From a bacterium (GTDB taxonomy: Bacteria; Bacillota; Clostridia; Christensenellales; Aristaeellaceae): a stretch of DNA of 64,000 bases. The stretch spans positions 62,001 through 126,000 of the forward strand of contig SFTH01000001.1 of NCBI GenBank assembly GCA_004563405.1, read 5' to 3'. The position numbers and the translations under genes are program-made. This document shows, piece by piece, positions 8,799 through 19,199 of this stretch (its first letter is position 1; every line of letters starts with the position of its first letter). The notes under the pieces were generated by a model. That model did no database searches. It worked only from the letters and a program-made list of their open reading frames with translations, and was not told the DNA's origin.

Positions 8799-9281
8799 AT
8801 GCATTACGACTTTGACATGCGGGGCGCGAACGCCGGGGAGATTCCCGAGCCCTACTTCTTCATTGGCCTGAGCAATCGCTTCAACAACAGCTTTCAGGCG
8901 GCGGCGGACAGCCTGTTTGCCGAACTGAGCTGGAAGCAGGTGTTCTTCATGAACTGCGTGGCGCTGTTTGATGCGCCCCCGACGATCGGGGACATGGCGG
9001 CCCTGCTGGGCTGCTCCCACCAGAACGCGAACCAGATTCTGGGCAAGCTGGAGCGGGCGGGCTACCTGCGCGTGGAGACCGACGGCGCGGACCGGCGCAA
9101 GCAGCGCATTCACCTGACGGACAGGGCCGTCGCCTACCGGAGCGCGCACGACGCGGCCAGCGGCCGGGCCATGGAGCGGCTGTTCGCGGGTCTGGAGGAG
9201 GCGGAGCTTCAGACTGCGATCCGGGTGCTGATCCGCCTGACGCAGAACATTGATTCAATCCGAACGGAGGATGCAGAATGA
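8799..9281 (+). CDS. MarR-family transcriptional regulator
   Basis: A 160-residue winged-helix regulator. The DNA-binding region (residues ~55-105) includes PTIGDMAALLGCSHQNANQ and the wing DGADRRKQRIHLTDRA. ATG 8799 is chosen because GGAGG (8788-8792) is correctly placed, whereas the longer frame starts inside the -10 element. It is first in an operon whose genes overlap by 4 nt (ATGA), and it probably represses its own promoter through the palindrome at 8768-8783. Its likely targets are the two following genes; the inducer is unknown. Confidence 0.92.
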   Translation: MHYDFDMRGANAGEIPEPYFFIGLSNRFNNSFQAAADSLFAELSWKQVFFMNCVALFDAPPTIGDMAALLGCSHQNANQILGKLERAGYLRVETDGADRRKQRIHLTDRAVAYRSAHDAASGRAMERLFAGLEEAELQTAIRVLIRLTQNIDSIRTEDAE

Positions 9282-9820
9282 AAACAGCCGTCATCTACAC
9301 GTCCAAGACCGGGTTCACCCGGCGCTACGCCCAGTGGATCGCCGGGGCCGTCGGGGCCGACTGTCTCGAGCTGAAGCAGGCCCGCGATCGGAACTTTTCT
9401 GAGTACGACGCCATCGTGTTCGGCGGCTGGGTCTGCGCCGCCACGGTGCGCCACCTCGACTGGTTTGTCCGGCAGCTGCCCCGCTGGACGGGCAAGCGGC
9501 TGATCGCCTTCGCCGTGGGTGGAAGCCCGGCGGGCAGCCCAGACATACCGGGCTTCATGGAGAAGACCTTCGGCACGGAGGCGCTTCGTGCGGTCTCCGC
9601 GTTCTATTGCCCCGGCGGGCTGAGCTACGAGAACATGGGCGCGCCGTCCCGGGCGATGATGAAGCTCTTCGTCCGGTCCGTCGCCGCCCGGAAGGACAAG
9701 AAGCCCCAGGAGGAAGAGGCCGCGCGGATGATGGCCCGCTCCTACGATCTGTCCGACCGGAAGTACATCGAGCCGATACTGGCGCTGCTGCGGGACGGCG
9801 GAGAGGACGGGCAGCAATGA
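9278..9820 (+). CDS. Flavodoxin-domain protein
   Basis: A 180-residue FMN-binding electron carrier or small oxidoreductase. The phosphate-binding loop YTSKTGFTRRYA is at the N terminus, followed by FGGWVCAATVRHLDWF, which corresponds to the second flavin loop. It resembles HemG-type menaquinone-dependent protoporphyrinogen oxidase domains, but nothing nearby supports a haem role. It overlaps the regulator by 4 nt, so the two are translationally coupled. Confidence 0.85.
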   Translation: MKTAVIYTSKTGFTRRYAQWIAGAVGADCLELKQARDRNFSEYDAIVFGGWVCAATVRHLDWFVRQLPRWTGKRLIAFAVGGSPAGSPDIPGFMEKTFGTEALRAVSAFYCPGGLSYENMGAPSRAMMKLFVRSVAARKDKKPQEEEAARMMARSYDLSDRKYIEPILALLRDGGEDGQQ

Positions 9821-10455
9821 GGGAGAAGCTGCGCCGGCCCCTGCTGAACGCACTGGGGCTGCTGGGGCCCGTGGCGCTGTTCTCCTATGTCGCGGCGATG
9901 CTGATCGCGCCGTCGGCCTACCCCGGCTACGACTGGGTGGCCCAGGCCGTAAGCGACCTCTCGGCCCGGAGTGCGCCCTCCCGGGAGCTGTGGAGTCGCC
10001 TGGCCGCGCCCTACGACCTGTGCGCCCCGCTCGTTCCCCTGCTGGCCTGCGTCTCCCTTTCGCAGACCCGCCGCTATAACCGCCCGCTGCGGCTGGGCGT
10101 GGGCCTGTTCGCGGCGATGAGCTGGGTCTCCGCCCTGGGTTACGGCCTGTTTCCCCTCTCGGAGGCGGGCGCGCCCGCAGGCTTCGAAAACGTCATGCAT
10201 CTGGCCGTCACGGCGCTGGTGGTGCTGCTCTCCGTCGCCTCGCTGGCGCTGATGCTCGCGGGCGGGCTGAGGGGGTGCGCGCACCCGACGCTGGCCGCCT
10301 GGGCGGGCGTCGCCCTGGGGCTGATGCTGGCGGGGGCCGTGGGCGTGAACGTCGTTCCGGAGCGCTACTTTGGCGTTCCGGAGCGCCTGAGCGTCCTCGC
10401 CGCGGCGCTCTTCACGGGGGCGCTGGGAATTGAGCTCTTCCGGCGGAGGCTGTGA
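9817..10455 (+). CDS. DUF998-type integral membrane protein
   Basis: A 212-residue protein with about six hydrophobic segments (around residues 10-32, 62-80, 88-110, 125-150, 155-178 and 185-205). The motif YPGYDWVAQAVSDLSA after the first segment and the overall pattern fit DUF998. The function of that family is not established. It overlaps the flavodoxin gene by 4 nt and is the last gene before a strong terminator. Nothing is seen in the 160 bp that follow it. Confidence 0.8.
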   Translation: MREKLRRPLLNALGLLGPVALFSYVAAMLIAPSAYPGYDWVAQAVSDLSARSAPSRELWSRLAAPYDLCAPLVPLLACVSLSQTRRYNRPLRLGVGLFAAMSWVSALGYGLFPLSEAGAPAGFENVMHLAVTALVVLLSVASLALMLAGGLRGCAHPTLAAWAGVALGLMLAGAVGVNVVPERYFGVPERLSVLAAALFTGALGIELFRRRL

Positions 10456-10617
10456 CGGCGGAGCGCGCTTGCCGGCGATGGGCGGAACGCGGAAATCATG
10501 CGTGGGGCGCAGAGGGTTCCGCAGGGGTTCTGTCCCGCGCGGAAGCGCTGCGGAGAAAGGGCGCCCTGGGCCAACGGCGCATCCGCGTCCGGCGCGCGGC
10601 TGAGCGGAGAGCCAAAC

Positions 10618-10663
10618 GGGACCGCTTCAAATGGACGAATCCATGCGAAGCGGTCCCGTTTTT
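10618..10663. terminator. Strong hairpin terminator between convergent operons
   Basis: GGGACCGCTTC (10618-10628) pairs with GAAGCGGTCCC (10647-10657), with a further ATGGA/TCCAT inner stem. GTTTTT follows on the plus strand. The minus-strand side also ends in a short T-rich tract, so it may work in both directions. Confidence 0.9.
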
Positions 10664-10685
10664 GGATCTGAAGCGCCGCGGAGGG

Positions 10686-11654
10686 TCACTCGTCCGGCAG
10701 GCGCACCTCCACGGTCAGGCCGATGCGTTCGGGCGCGGCCTCCGGGGCGATGCGCACGGTACAGAGGCCGTCCTCCACTGTGCGGGAGATTTCCAGGATC
10801 GTGCCGGAGACGCTCTGCTCCGCGGGGTCGGCGGCGTACACGAGGGTCACGGCGTCGCCCGGCTGGAGCCGGGCCGCGATGGCTTCGTCCACCTGCACCT
10901 CCACGCAGATCTCCGAAAGGGGCGCGAGGGTGAAGCCGCCTTCATCGGCTTCGAGAACCACGCCGTCCACGGGGGAGGCGAGGGCGTCGCGCCCCTCGGC
11001 GGCGTATTCGTAGAGTAGCTCGCCCCGCTCCACATACGCGCCCTCCTCCACGCACAGGCGCAGCAGCGTGCCCTGGGCCTCATAGGTCTCCGTCTCGCTG
11101 GCTACCACGGTGCCGATGCCGGTCCTTTGACTGGAGGAGAAGTCCGCGTCCCGGTAGAGGTACACGGTCTCGCCGATGTAGAGCGTGCCGCCGGTGACGC
11201 ACAGCTCGTAGGTATCGCCGTCGATCCGGGTCACGGTGCCCACGGCGCGGTGGGTGCCGTCGGCGGTGCAGCGCGCATAGAGGGTCTCACCGGCATGTAC
11301 CAGCATGGTTTCGGGGCTCGAGTACGCGCCGTCCACGGTGCAGTAGACCGTGTAGGGAGAGACGGGGGCGATTTCCAGCACCGCGCCGTCCACCCGGTCG
11401 CCCTCCGCCGCCCGCAGGCGCACCGCCGTGCCGTCCTGACCGGCGAAGACCCGGGCCGTGGCGAGGCTGGCCAGCACGTCGCCTGCGCAGACCTGCGCGC
11501 CGGGCCGGACCTGCGCCTCGAGGAGGGCTTCGCCGTCCTCCGCCTCCACCCGCAGGGTTGCGGCGGCCACGGTCTGCCCCGTGTAGACCTCGGCCAGCGC
11601 GCCGCACGCCGGGAGGAGCGCCGCGAGCAGCAGGACGAGTGTTTTTTTATGCAT
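10686..11654 (-). CDS. Secreted adaptor-like protein of the export operon (third copy)
   Basis: A 322-residue exported protein, last in the export operon. Two biotinyl-lipoyl-like barrels with the GxxVxxGDVLA pattern (RPGAQVCAGDVLASLAT, VEEGAYVERGELLYEYA) and a C-terminal beta region (LTVEVRLPDE) resemble RND/HlyD periplasmic adaptors. The signal segment LLLAALLPACGALAE allows either a lipoprotein cut at LPAC or signal peptidase I after ALA; the proline at -2 makes a lipobox doubtful. ATG 11654 is used because the upstream extension has no signal peptide or ribosome site. It is shorter than, but patterned like, the adaptor at 13017-14141. Confidence 0.7.
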   Translation of the reverse strand: MHKKTLVLLLAALLPACGALAEVYTGQTVAAATLRVEAEDGEALLEAQVRPGAQVCAGDVLASLATARVFAGQDGTAVRLRAAEGDRVDGAVLEIAPVSPYTVYCTVDGAYSSPETMLVHAGETLYARCTADGTHRAVGTVTRIDGDTYELCVTGGTLYIGETVYLYRDADFSSSQRTGIGTVVASETETYEAQGTLLRLCVEEGAYVERGELLYEYAAEGRDALASPVDGVVLEADEGGFTLAPLSEICVEVQVDEAIAARLQPGDAVTLVYAADPAEQSVSGTILEISRTVEDGLCTVRIAPEAAPERIGLTVEVRLPDE

Positions 11655-11665
11655 CACAATCACCT

Positions 11666-13030
11666 TCAAGGGGCGATCAGTTCGCCGTTTTCGTTCAGAA
11701 GATAGGTCTGGCCGTCCACCTCGACGCGCAGGCCGGACGCATCGGCGCACAGGTTGAAGTCGCCGGAGACGTAGCCCTGCGCGCGCAGCGCCGCGTAGGC
11801 CGCGCCCTGGAATTCCAGGGCCGTGGAGAGGGAGATGTCGCCGCCGTCCAGGCGAAGCGTCAGTTCAGCCGCGCCGCTGCGGTTCAGGATTTCGAGGGCG
11901 CGGGCATTGACCGTCCACGTCGCGCCGCCCGCCTCGGGTGTAAGGACGAGGGTCTCTCCCTCGAGGACCGCCGTGAAGGCGGAGTCGCCGCCGTCCAGGA
12001 CGACCGGAAGCTCCGCGCCGCCCAGGGTGAGCTGCACCACCGGTGCGTCGGCGGGCTCGAGGACCACCGTTCCGTAGAGTTGCATGTCCTTCGTGCCGGA
12101 GGCGTGGCTGGAGGTCAGAGCCTCGCCGGGCGTTATGTGGAAGCCCTGCTCTGCTTCAGGCGCGCCGCCGGATGCTCCGCCGGAGGGACGGCCGCCGCCA
12201 AAGCCGCCGAAGCCGCCGGAGGGACGGCCGCCGCCAGGGAAACCGGACTGGGCGAAGCTGAAGCGCAGGCTCTCCTCTGCCAGTATCGCGTCCTCCGCCA
12301 CCGCCTGCACCCGCAGCGCGTAGCTGCCGGAGAGGTAGTCCGTGGCGGGCAGGCTGAGGCGGCAGTCCGTCGTCTGGACGGCGTACACGGTCGCGCCCTG
12401 TTCGTCAGAGATTTCGCAGGCGTAGCCCTGCGCGCCCTCCACGGCGCTCCAGCTGAAGCAGATTTCGCTGAGCTCGGGCGAGTATGTGAATTGCCACGCG
12501 CCGTCCGCGTCCCGGGTCGCGCCCTCGGCGACGAGGTTCAGCGCACCGGAGGGCGCGGGGGTGTCGCCGGGCTCGGGCGTGGGCGCGGGACTCTCTTCCG
12601 GAGAGGGTACGGGCGTGATGCCGGGAGTTTCTTCACCCGCGCCGGGAGTTTCCTCGCCTGCGCCGGGGGTCGTCACACCCGCGCCGGGGGTTTCCTCGCC
12701 TGCGCCGGGAGTCGTCTCGCCCGCGCCGGGAGTCGTCTCACCTGCGCCGGGAGTCGTCTCGCCCGTGCCGGAAGTGTTTTCGCCCGCGCCGGGAGTTTCT
12801 TCGCCCGCGCCGGGAGTTTCTTCGCCTGCGCCGGGAGTGTTTTCGCCCGCGCTGGGGGTCGCTTCACTCGCGGGGGATTCCGCCGCCGGGGTACTCGCGG
12901 CCGTCTGTGCCGGGACGATGGTGGCGGAGGCGGTCTCTTCCGCCGGCGCCGCCTCCTCCGCCCGCACGCCGGGCAGAGCCGTCATGAGGGCCAGCAGCAG
13001 GCAGGCCCATCTGCGCTTATTCCAGCTCAT
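11666..13030 (-). CDS. Exported heptapeptide-repeat protein of the export operon
   Basis: A 454-residue protein with a signal peptide (residues 5-24, ending VRA). Next come a Pro/Thr/Ala-rich stretch, twelve tandem heptapeptides of the form TPGAGE(E/T/N) (residues 58-141), a fibronectin-like segment (~170-265) and a Gly-rich patch (GGGRPSGGFGGFGGGRPSGG). A beta-rich C-terminal domain ends in TYLLNENGELIAP. ATG 13030 lies inside the end of the upstream adaptor gene (14-nt overlap) with GAGGAG 7 nt before it, so it is translationally coupled. I recognise no family for the whole protein; a surface-exposed, stalk-like role in the export system is a guess. Confidence 0.75.
   Translation of the reverse strand: MSWNKRRWACLLLALMTALPGVRAEEAAPAEETASATIVPAQTAASTPAAESPASEATPSAGENTPGAGEETPGAGEETPGAGENTSGTGETTPGAGETTPGAGETTPGAGEETPGAGVTTPGAGEETPGAGEETPGITPVPSPEESPAPTPEPGDTPAPSGALNLVAEGATRDADGAWQFTYSPELSEICFSWSAVEGAQGYACEISDEQGATVYAVQTTDCRLSLPATDYLSGSYALRVQAVAEDAILAEESLRFSFAQSGFPGGGRPSGGFGGFGGGRPSGGASGGAPEAEQGFHITPGEALTSSHASGTKDMQLYGTVVLEPADAPVVQLTLGGAELPVVLDGGDSAFTAVLEGETLVLTPEAGGATWTVNARALEILNRSGAAELTLRLDGGDISLSTALEFQGAAYAALRAQGYVSGDFNLCADASGLRVEVDGQTYLLNENGELIAP
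12608..12859 (-). repeat. 21-bp coding tandem repeat (12 copies)
   Basis: Twelve consecutive 21-bp units encode the heptapeptide TPGAGEE and close variants (TPSAGEN, TSGTGET, TPGAGVT). Such in-frame repeats can change in number by slippage without breaking the frame. Confidence 0.9.
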
Positions 13031-14141
13031 CGCTGAACTCCTCTTCCGCTTTCGCATCCAGGGTGGTCACCACGGCGCTCATGCCGTAGCGGGTGTTCGC
13101 GTCGGGCGTGAAGTCCACATAGACGGTGTAGGTCACGGCGCTGTCCTGGTCGCCGTTTGCGCCCTCGGACGCAGTGGCCACGGCGGAGATCATGGAGATT
13201 TCGCCCGGATAGCTGACCTCCTCATCCTGATTCCAGATCAGCTCCACGCTCACGGGGTCGCCCACAGAGACGGCGCTCAGGTTGGCCTCCTCCAGCTGCG
13301 CCTCCACGCGCATCGCGCCCTCGGGATAGAGGGTCGCGGCCACGTTGCCCTTCTCCAGCTTCGCGCCCTGCTCCAGGTTGACCTGTGCCACCACGCCGTC
13401 GGCGACGGCGAGGATGTCGCTGCCGCTCATGTAGAGGCCGTCAAAGCTCCCGGAGAGGGTCTCGAAGAGCAAATCGCCCCGCTGTACCGCGTCGCCGTCC
13501 GCGACGGCGAAGGACACGATGCTGCCCTCGGCGGTGACGGCGGTGGGGTTCTTGCGGTTCAGGGTTCCGCGGCCAATGCGGTTTGCGGAGGCCGTGCTCT
13601 CGCCCCGGAACACGTTCACCGTCTCGCTCACCAGGAAGTCTCCGGAGCGCACCTCGACGGTGTAGTCCGTGCCCTCGATGGCGGTGATCACGCCCGTGCC
13701 GGTGTGGGCGCCGTCGGAGTAGCAGGAGAGGTAGACCGCCTCGCCCACATGCACGAACTTGTTCTCGGTCTTGTTGTAGGCGTTGTCAGTGGAGGCGGCA
13801 ATGGTGTACACGCTCTCGCCCTCGATGTAGAGCACCGCGCCGTAGCGCTGGGCGATGGTCTCGGCGCTGTCGCCGCTCTGGCCAAACAGGCCCGTGATTA
13901 CGCCGGATTCCGGCGCGTAGACCTTCTCGGTGGCGAGAGTGGCGATCACGTCGCCCGCGCGGACGGCCTGGCCGGGCTCCACGGCCACGGTCTCCACCGT
14001 GCCGCCGATGGGCGCGTAGATTTCCTTCGTTTCGCCGGCGGCGACGGTTCCGGTGAAGGAGATGGTGTCGGCCAGGGCGGCGGGGCAGAGCAGCGCGCAG
14101 AGCGTTGCGCCGGTCAGGATGGTCTTCAATTGCCTCTTCAT
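13017..14141 (-). CDS. HlyD/RND-type adaptor protein (second copy)
   Basis: A 374-residue exported protein with a signal peptide ending ALA (residues 1-22). Lipoyl-like barrels follow (APIGGTVETVAVEPGQAVRAGD, ESGVITGLFGQSGD) and a C-terminal membrane-proximal domain (RVEAQLEEANLSAVSVGDPV, TRYGMSAVV). ATG 14141 follows AAGGAGGAA. Unlike the MacA-like protein at 16070 it has a cleavable signal rather than an N-terminal anchor. It is 29 nt downstream of the permease, so two different adaptors are expressed with one ATPase-permease pair. Confidence 0.78.
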   Translation of the reverse strand: MKRQLKTILTGATLCALLCPAALADTISFTGTVAAGETKEIYAPIGGTVETVAVEPGQAVRAGDVIATLATEKVYAPESGVITGLFGQSGDSAETIAQRYGAVLYIEGESVYTIAASTDNAYNKTENKFVHVGEAVYLSCYSDGAHTGTGVITAIEGTDYTVEVRSGDFLVSETVNVFRGESTASANRIGRGTLNRKNPTAVTAEGSIVSFAVADGDAVQRGDLLFETLSGSFDGLYMSGSDILAVADGVVAQVNLEQGAKLEKGNVAATLYPEGAMRVEAQLEEANLSAVSVGDPVSVELIWNQDEEVSYPGEISMISAVATASEGANGDQDSAVTYTVYVDFTPDANTRYGMSAVVTTLDAKAEEEFSDELE

Positions 14142-14170
14142 GAATCTGTTCCTCCTTATATTCTTTGCGG

Positions 14171-15374
14171 TCACATGGACCGAAGTGCGTCGATGGGGTT
14201 CAGGCGGCTGGCCTTGCGGGCCGGGGCCCAGCCGAAGATGATGCCGACGGCGGCGGAGAAGCCCGCGCCCAGGGCGATGGCCCCCAGGGAGATGGCGAAG
14301 CGCGTGCCCATCGCCCGGGAGAGGGCGAAGGAGAGCACCAGGCCCAGTGCCACGCCCAGTATGCCGCCGATCATGGACAGCAGAAAGGATTCGATCAGGA
14401 ACTGGGCCTGAATCTGCCATGGCAGCGCGCCCAGGGCCTTCTTCAGGCCGATCTCCGTGGTGCGCTCGGTGACGGAGGTGAGCATCATGTTCATGATGCC
14501 GATGCCGCCCACCACCAGCGAGATGGAGGCGATGCCCGCCAGCAGCGCCGTCATCATGGAGAGCATCTCCTCCATGGCGTCCTCGATGCCGGTCATGGCG
14601 GTGACGGTGAAGCAGTCCTCCTCGTAGCTGAACATGGCGTCCATCTCCGACTCGAGCGCACTCGCGGCCGCCTCGGAATCCGCGCCCTCCGCGAGGTAGA
14701 CCGTGAAGGAGGTCACCTCGCTGGCGTTGTTGAGCTTCAGGGCGGTGGTGTAGGGAATCAGGATGTCCGCGCTGCCGCCGATCATGCTGGCGACGCTGGT
14801 GGAGCTGTCGTCGGAGACGATGCCCGAGACGAGGAAGGGCACGCCGTTGATGTAGAGGTATTCGCCCACCGGATCCACGCCGAAGAAGAAGCTGTCCACC
14901 ATGTCCTGGTTGATCCAGCAGACGAAGGAGCGGTTGTCCTCGTCCACCACGTTCAGCGCGCGGCCCCGCAGGAGCAGATCCTCGGTGTTCTGGAAGTAAT
15001 AGGCGTTCTTGCCGGAGACGGAGATGCTGCTTTCATAGCTGCCGCCCCGGGAGACGCGGGTGGACAGGGACACGCTGGGGGTCACGCCGTCCACCACATC
15101 CATATCGCGCAGCTGTTCCAGATCCTCCGCAGTCAGGCCGCCCTTGAGGTCGCTGCCCGTGACCGAGACCATGAGCGTGCCCGCGCCCATGGAGGAGAAG
15201 GAGGAGGACAGGGAGCCGGACACGCCGGAGACGGTGGTGATCAGGGCGATCACGGCGGTGACGCCGATGAGGATGCCCAGCACCGTCAGAAACGAGCGCA
15301 TGCGGTTGGAGACGATGTTGCTCAGGGACATGGAGATGCACTCCTTGAGCATGATGAAGCCGCCCCGGATGGAT

Positions 15375-15382
<8 letters not shown>
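14171..15382 (-). CDS. MacB/FtsX-type ABC exporter permease
   Basis: A 403-residue membrane protein with one transmembrane segment near residues 27-50, a large extracytoplasmic MacB-type domain and three C-terminal segments (~285-310, 335-360, 372-395). Conserved features are NRMRSFLTVLGILIGVTAVI at the first helix, TTEIGLKKALGALPWQI and GWAPARKASRLNPIDALR at the C terminus. It overlaps the ATPase gene by 8 nt. The substrate could be an antimicrobial peptide, lipid or envelope component. Confidence 0.9.
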
Positions 15383-16069
<687 letters not shown>

Positions 16070-16073
<4 letters not shown>

Positions 16074-17113
16074 TGTCCGCCACCGCCCATCTGGGGCGCG
16101 CCGCCGCCACCGCTGCCGGAGCGTTCAAAGTTCGCGGGGCGCTCGCCGCCGAAGTCGGAGCGGCCGCCGGAGTAGTTGCCCATGCCGCCGCCCGAGGGCG
16201 CGTTCATCTGCTGGCTGCCGAAGAGGCCGGAGAGCAGGCCGCCGAGGCCGCCGGCGTCGCTCTCCTGGGCGCTTTCGACGTAGACCACGTCGCCGTCGGA
16301 GAGGCCGGACTTGATTTCGACATAGTTGCCGTTGCTCACGCCCACCTCCACGGGCACCTCCTGAAGCGCGCCCGCATCGTCGTACATGTAGACGAAGGCG
16401 CTGTTCCGATCGTCAAAGCTGAGCGCATCCAGCTTCAGCACGACCACGTTTTCCGCCTCCTCCTGGGGGATGCTGACGGTGACCTGCATGCCGGGATAGA
16501 TGCCATCGTCCACGTCCACATAGGCCACGGCGGAGTAGTAGGCCACGTTTCCGCCGGAGGAGGAGATGTAGTCGATGCTGGCGATTTCCGAATCGAAGGT
16601 CTTCTCCGTGGCGGTGGCCGTCACGGTGCACGCCTGGCCCACACAGACGTCGGAGATGTCGTATTCGTCCACCCGCAGCGTGGCCTTCAGGTGGGTGAAG
16701 TCTGCAATCTGCACGAGGGGGTCACCGGAGGAGACGCTGTCGCCCTCCGCGACGTTTACGGCGTTCACACGGCCGTCGAAGTCAGCCTCGATGGTTTCGC
16801 CGTTGGCGAGGCGCAGCAGGCGGTCGCCGTCCCGAACCTCGTCTCCGGCGGAGACGTAGAGCGTGCGCACCGTGCTGGAGGAGGATGCGGCGTAGGTGGC
16901 GCTGTCGATGAGGCTCAGGTTGCCGCTGAAGCTCAGGGCGTTGGAGATGCTTCCGGTGGTCGCGGTGTAGCTGTCGTAGACCACGGTGTACTCCTGTTTC
17001 AGCGCGGTGTAGCCGTAGAAGACCAGGGCCGCGATCACAATCAGCAGAATGAGAAAGAGGATGAGCCTGCGCAGCCAGCGCCTGCGCTTTTTGGGAGCCT
17101 TGTTCATAGCCAT
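16070..17113 (-). CDS. MacA-like membrane-anchored adaptor
   Basis: A 347-residue adaptor protein with a basic N terminus (KKRRRWLRR) and one membrane anchor (~residues 16-37). Paired lipoyl half-motifs follow (LYVSAGDEVRDGDRLLRL, AVNVAEGDSVSSGDPLVQI), then a beta-barrel domain (GIYPGMQVTVSIPQ). The last ~50 residues are rich in Gly, Ser, Arg and Phe (GGRSDFGGERPANF), a composition also found in the protein at 11666. It is first in the six-gene export operon, with AAAGGA before the ATG, and diverges from a two-component system. Confidence 0.88.
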
Positions 17114-17296
17114 TTTTTCCTTTCGCCTGGAATTGGGGCCATTCTAAACCGGGAACCTTAATTGGACCTTAGAAAACCCAGCATGCTTTCTGAACAGCGA
17201 TTGACCGTTTTGAAAACAAAGTGTGAACGGCGCAAAATCGGGCTTGCCTCCCGGGCGGAGGATGGTATATCATGGCGACAGGGGGGCGAGGAAACG

Positions 17297-17971
17297 ATGA
17301 AATTGCTGCTTGCGGAGGATGAAATCGCCATGTCCGAGGCCGTGGTGGACATCCTGAATTACCACAAATACAGCGTGGACGCGGTGTACGACGGCGAGGA
17401 CGCGCTCTACTACGCCCGCAGCCAGAGCTACGACGGCATCATCCTGGACGTGATGATGCCGAAGCTGGACGGGCTGAGCGTGCTGAGGCAGCTGCGCCGG
17501 GAGAACAACACCACGCCGGTACTGCTGCTCACGGCCCGCGCCGAGGTGGAGGACCGCATTGACGGCCTGGACGCGGGGGCGGACGACTATCTGCCCAAGC
17601 CCTTCGCCATGGGCGAGCTGCTGGCCCGGGTGCGGGCCATGCTGCGCAGGCGGGAGAACTACACGCCGGACGTGCTGCGCGCGGGCAACGTGGAGCTGGA
17701 CGCGAGCCGCTTTCTGCTCTCGGTTGGCGCCGGGACGCTCTCCCTGAGCCGGCTGGAGTATCAGCTGATGGAGCTGTTCATGCGCAACCCGGGAATCACC
17801 TTTCCGGCGGAGGCGCTGCTGGAGCGCGTCTGGGGTGGCAACTCCGACGCGGAGGTGGGCTCCGTGTGGGTTTACATCTCCTACCTGCGCAAGAAGCTCT
17901 CGGCCCTGGGCGCGAACGTGGAGATCCGCTCCAAGCGCGGGCTGGGCTACAGCCTGGAGGTGCTCCCATGA
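17297..17971 (+). CDS. OmpR-family response regulator
   Basis: A 224-residue regulator: receiver domain (residues 1-115, acidic pocket AEDE, phosphate-accepting Asp51 in ILDVMMPKLDG, Lys in LPKPF) and a winged-helix DNA-binding domain (~125-222, ending RGLGYSLE). ATG 17297 follows GAGGAAAC. A possible promoter is TTGCCT...TATCAT just upstream. The gene is divergent from the export operon and overlaps its kinase gene by 4 nt, so it likely controls that operon. Confidence 0.95.
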   Translation: MKLLLAEDEIAMSEAVVDILNYHKYSVDAVYDGEDALYYARSQSYDGIILDVMMPKLDGLSVLRQLRRENNTTPVLLLTARAEVEDRIDGLDAGADDYLPKPFAMGELLARVRAMLRRRENYTPDVLRAGNVELDASRFLLSVGAGTLSLSRLEYQLMELFMRNPGITFPAEALLERVWGGNSDAEVGSVWVYISYLRKKLSALGANVEIRSKRGLGYSLEVLP

Positions 17972-19185
17972 TCCGCTCCCTGCGGCGCAGGTTCATCCTG
18001 GGGGCCATGGCGGCCTTTGCAATTCTGCTGTTTCTGTTGCTGTGCGCGCTCGCGGCGGCGGGCTACACGCAGGTGGAGCACTCCACGAACGCCTTTCTGG
18101 AGGTGGCGCTGGAGGACGCGCCCCCGCGGCGCGCCGGAGAGGGCGAGGCGCGGGGCTTCGGCGGCCGGGATCTGCGCGGCGGCGGACACTACATCCTTCA
18201 GATCGACGCCGGGGGCGAGATCACCGACGTGGAGGAGCGGGGCATCTGGGAGGCGGACCTGGACGGCGCGCGCGCCATCGCCCAGGAGGCCCTGTCCACC
18301 GGAGCGGATGCGGGCAGGCTGGGCGACTTCCGCTACCTGCTGCGGCGGGAAGCAGACGGCAGCGCGCGGATGGTGCTGATGGACGCATCCATGCAGACGC
18401 GGATGCTGAGCACCCTGCTGCGCACGGCGGGGCTGATCTTCCTGTGCTGCCTGGGCGTGCTGTTTCTGATCCTGCTGCCGGTGTCGGCTCAAGTGGTGCG
18501 CTCCTATGCGGCGAACATCGAGCGGCAGAAGCAGTTCATCACCAACGCCGGGCATGAGATCAAGACCCCGGTGGCGATCATCATGTCCAACGTGGACGCG
18601 CTGGAGCTGCTTCAGGGAGAGAGCAAGTGGAGCCGGAACATCCGCGGCCAGACGGAGCGGCTGAGCGCGCTGCTCAAGCGGCTGCTGTTTCTGGCGCGCA
18701 TCGACGAGAGCAGCGTCGGTCTGCACGCGGAGCCGCTGGAGCTGGAGGCGCTGATCCGGGCGGAGCTGGAGCCCTACGCCGAGCCCATGCAGGAGCGGAA
18801 CATGCGCTTCGAATGTGCGCTCAGCGGGCCGGTGCGGATGCGGGGCAGCCGGGAGTACCTCCAGCAGCTGATGCACATGCTGCTGGACAACGCCGTGCGC
18901 TACGCAAACGCGGGCGGGGAGATCTCCCTGAAGCTGGAGCGCAGGCGGCAGCGGGCGCGCATCCAGCTGTTCAACACCGTGGACGCGCTGCCGGACTGCC
19001 CGCCCGAGGCGCTGTTCGACCGCTTCTACCGGGGCGATCCCGCCCGCACCCAGCGCTGCGGCGGCTACGGCGTGGGGCTCTCCGCCGCCCGGACCATCGC
19101 GGAGATGCACCGGGGGAAGATCAGCGCCGAGTACGAGGGCGCGCGGGGCATCCGCTTCACGGTGGAGCTGCCGCTGCGGATGTGA
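17968..19185 (+). CDS. Sensor histidine kinase
   Basis: A 405-residue membrane kinase. Transmembrane helices lie at ~9-32 and ~152-173, enclosing an extracytoplasmic sensor of about 120 residues rich in acidic and Gly residues (FGGRDLRGGG). The HisKA box FITNAGHEIKTPVAI places the phospho-histidine at His196. The ATPase domain shows the N-box LLDNAVRYAN and G-box GGYGVGLSAA. ATG 17968 overlaps the regulator stop (ATGA). It probably senses envelope stress or the exported compound. Confidence 0.94.
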   Translation: MIRSLRRRFILGAMAAFAILLFLLLCALAAAGYTQVEHSTNAFLEVALEDAPPRRAGEGEARGFGGRDLRGGGHYILQIDAGGEITDVEERGIWEADLDGARAIAQEALSTGADAGRLGDFRYLLRREADGSARMVLMDASMQTRMLSTLLRTAGLIFLCCLGVLFLILLPVSAQVVRSYAANIERQKQFITNAGHEIKTPVAIIMSNVDALELLQGESKWSRNIRGQTERLSALLKRLLFLARIDESSVGLHAEPLELEALIRAELEPYAEPMQERNMRFECALSGPVRMRGSREYLQQLMHMLLDNAVRYANAGGEISLKLERRRQRARIQLFNTVDALPDCPPEALFDRFYRGDPARTQRCGGYGVGLSAARTIAEMHRGKISAEYEGARGIRFTVELPLRM

Positions 19186-19199
19186 GAGAGGAATACGGA

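Noticed and set aside
12608..12859. Regular 21-bp repeats seen as a possible CRISPR or operator array.
   Set aside because: The repeats are in frame inside a gene and encode a heptapeptide with synonymous variation.
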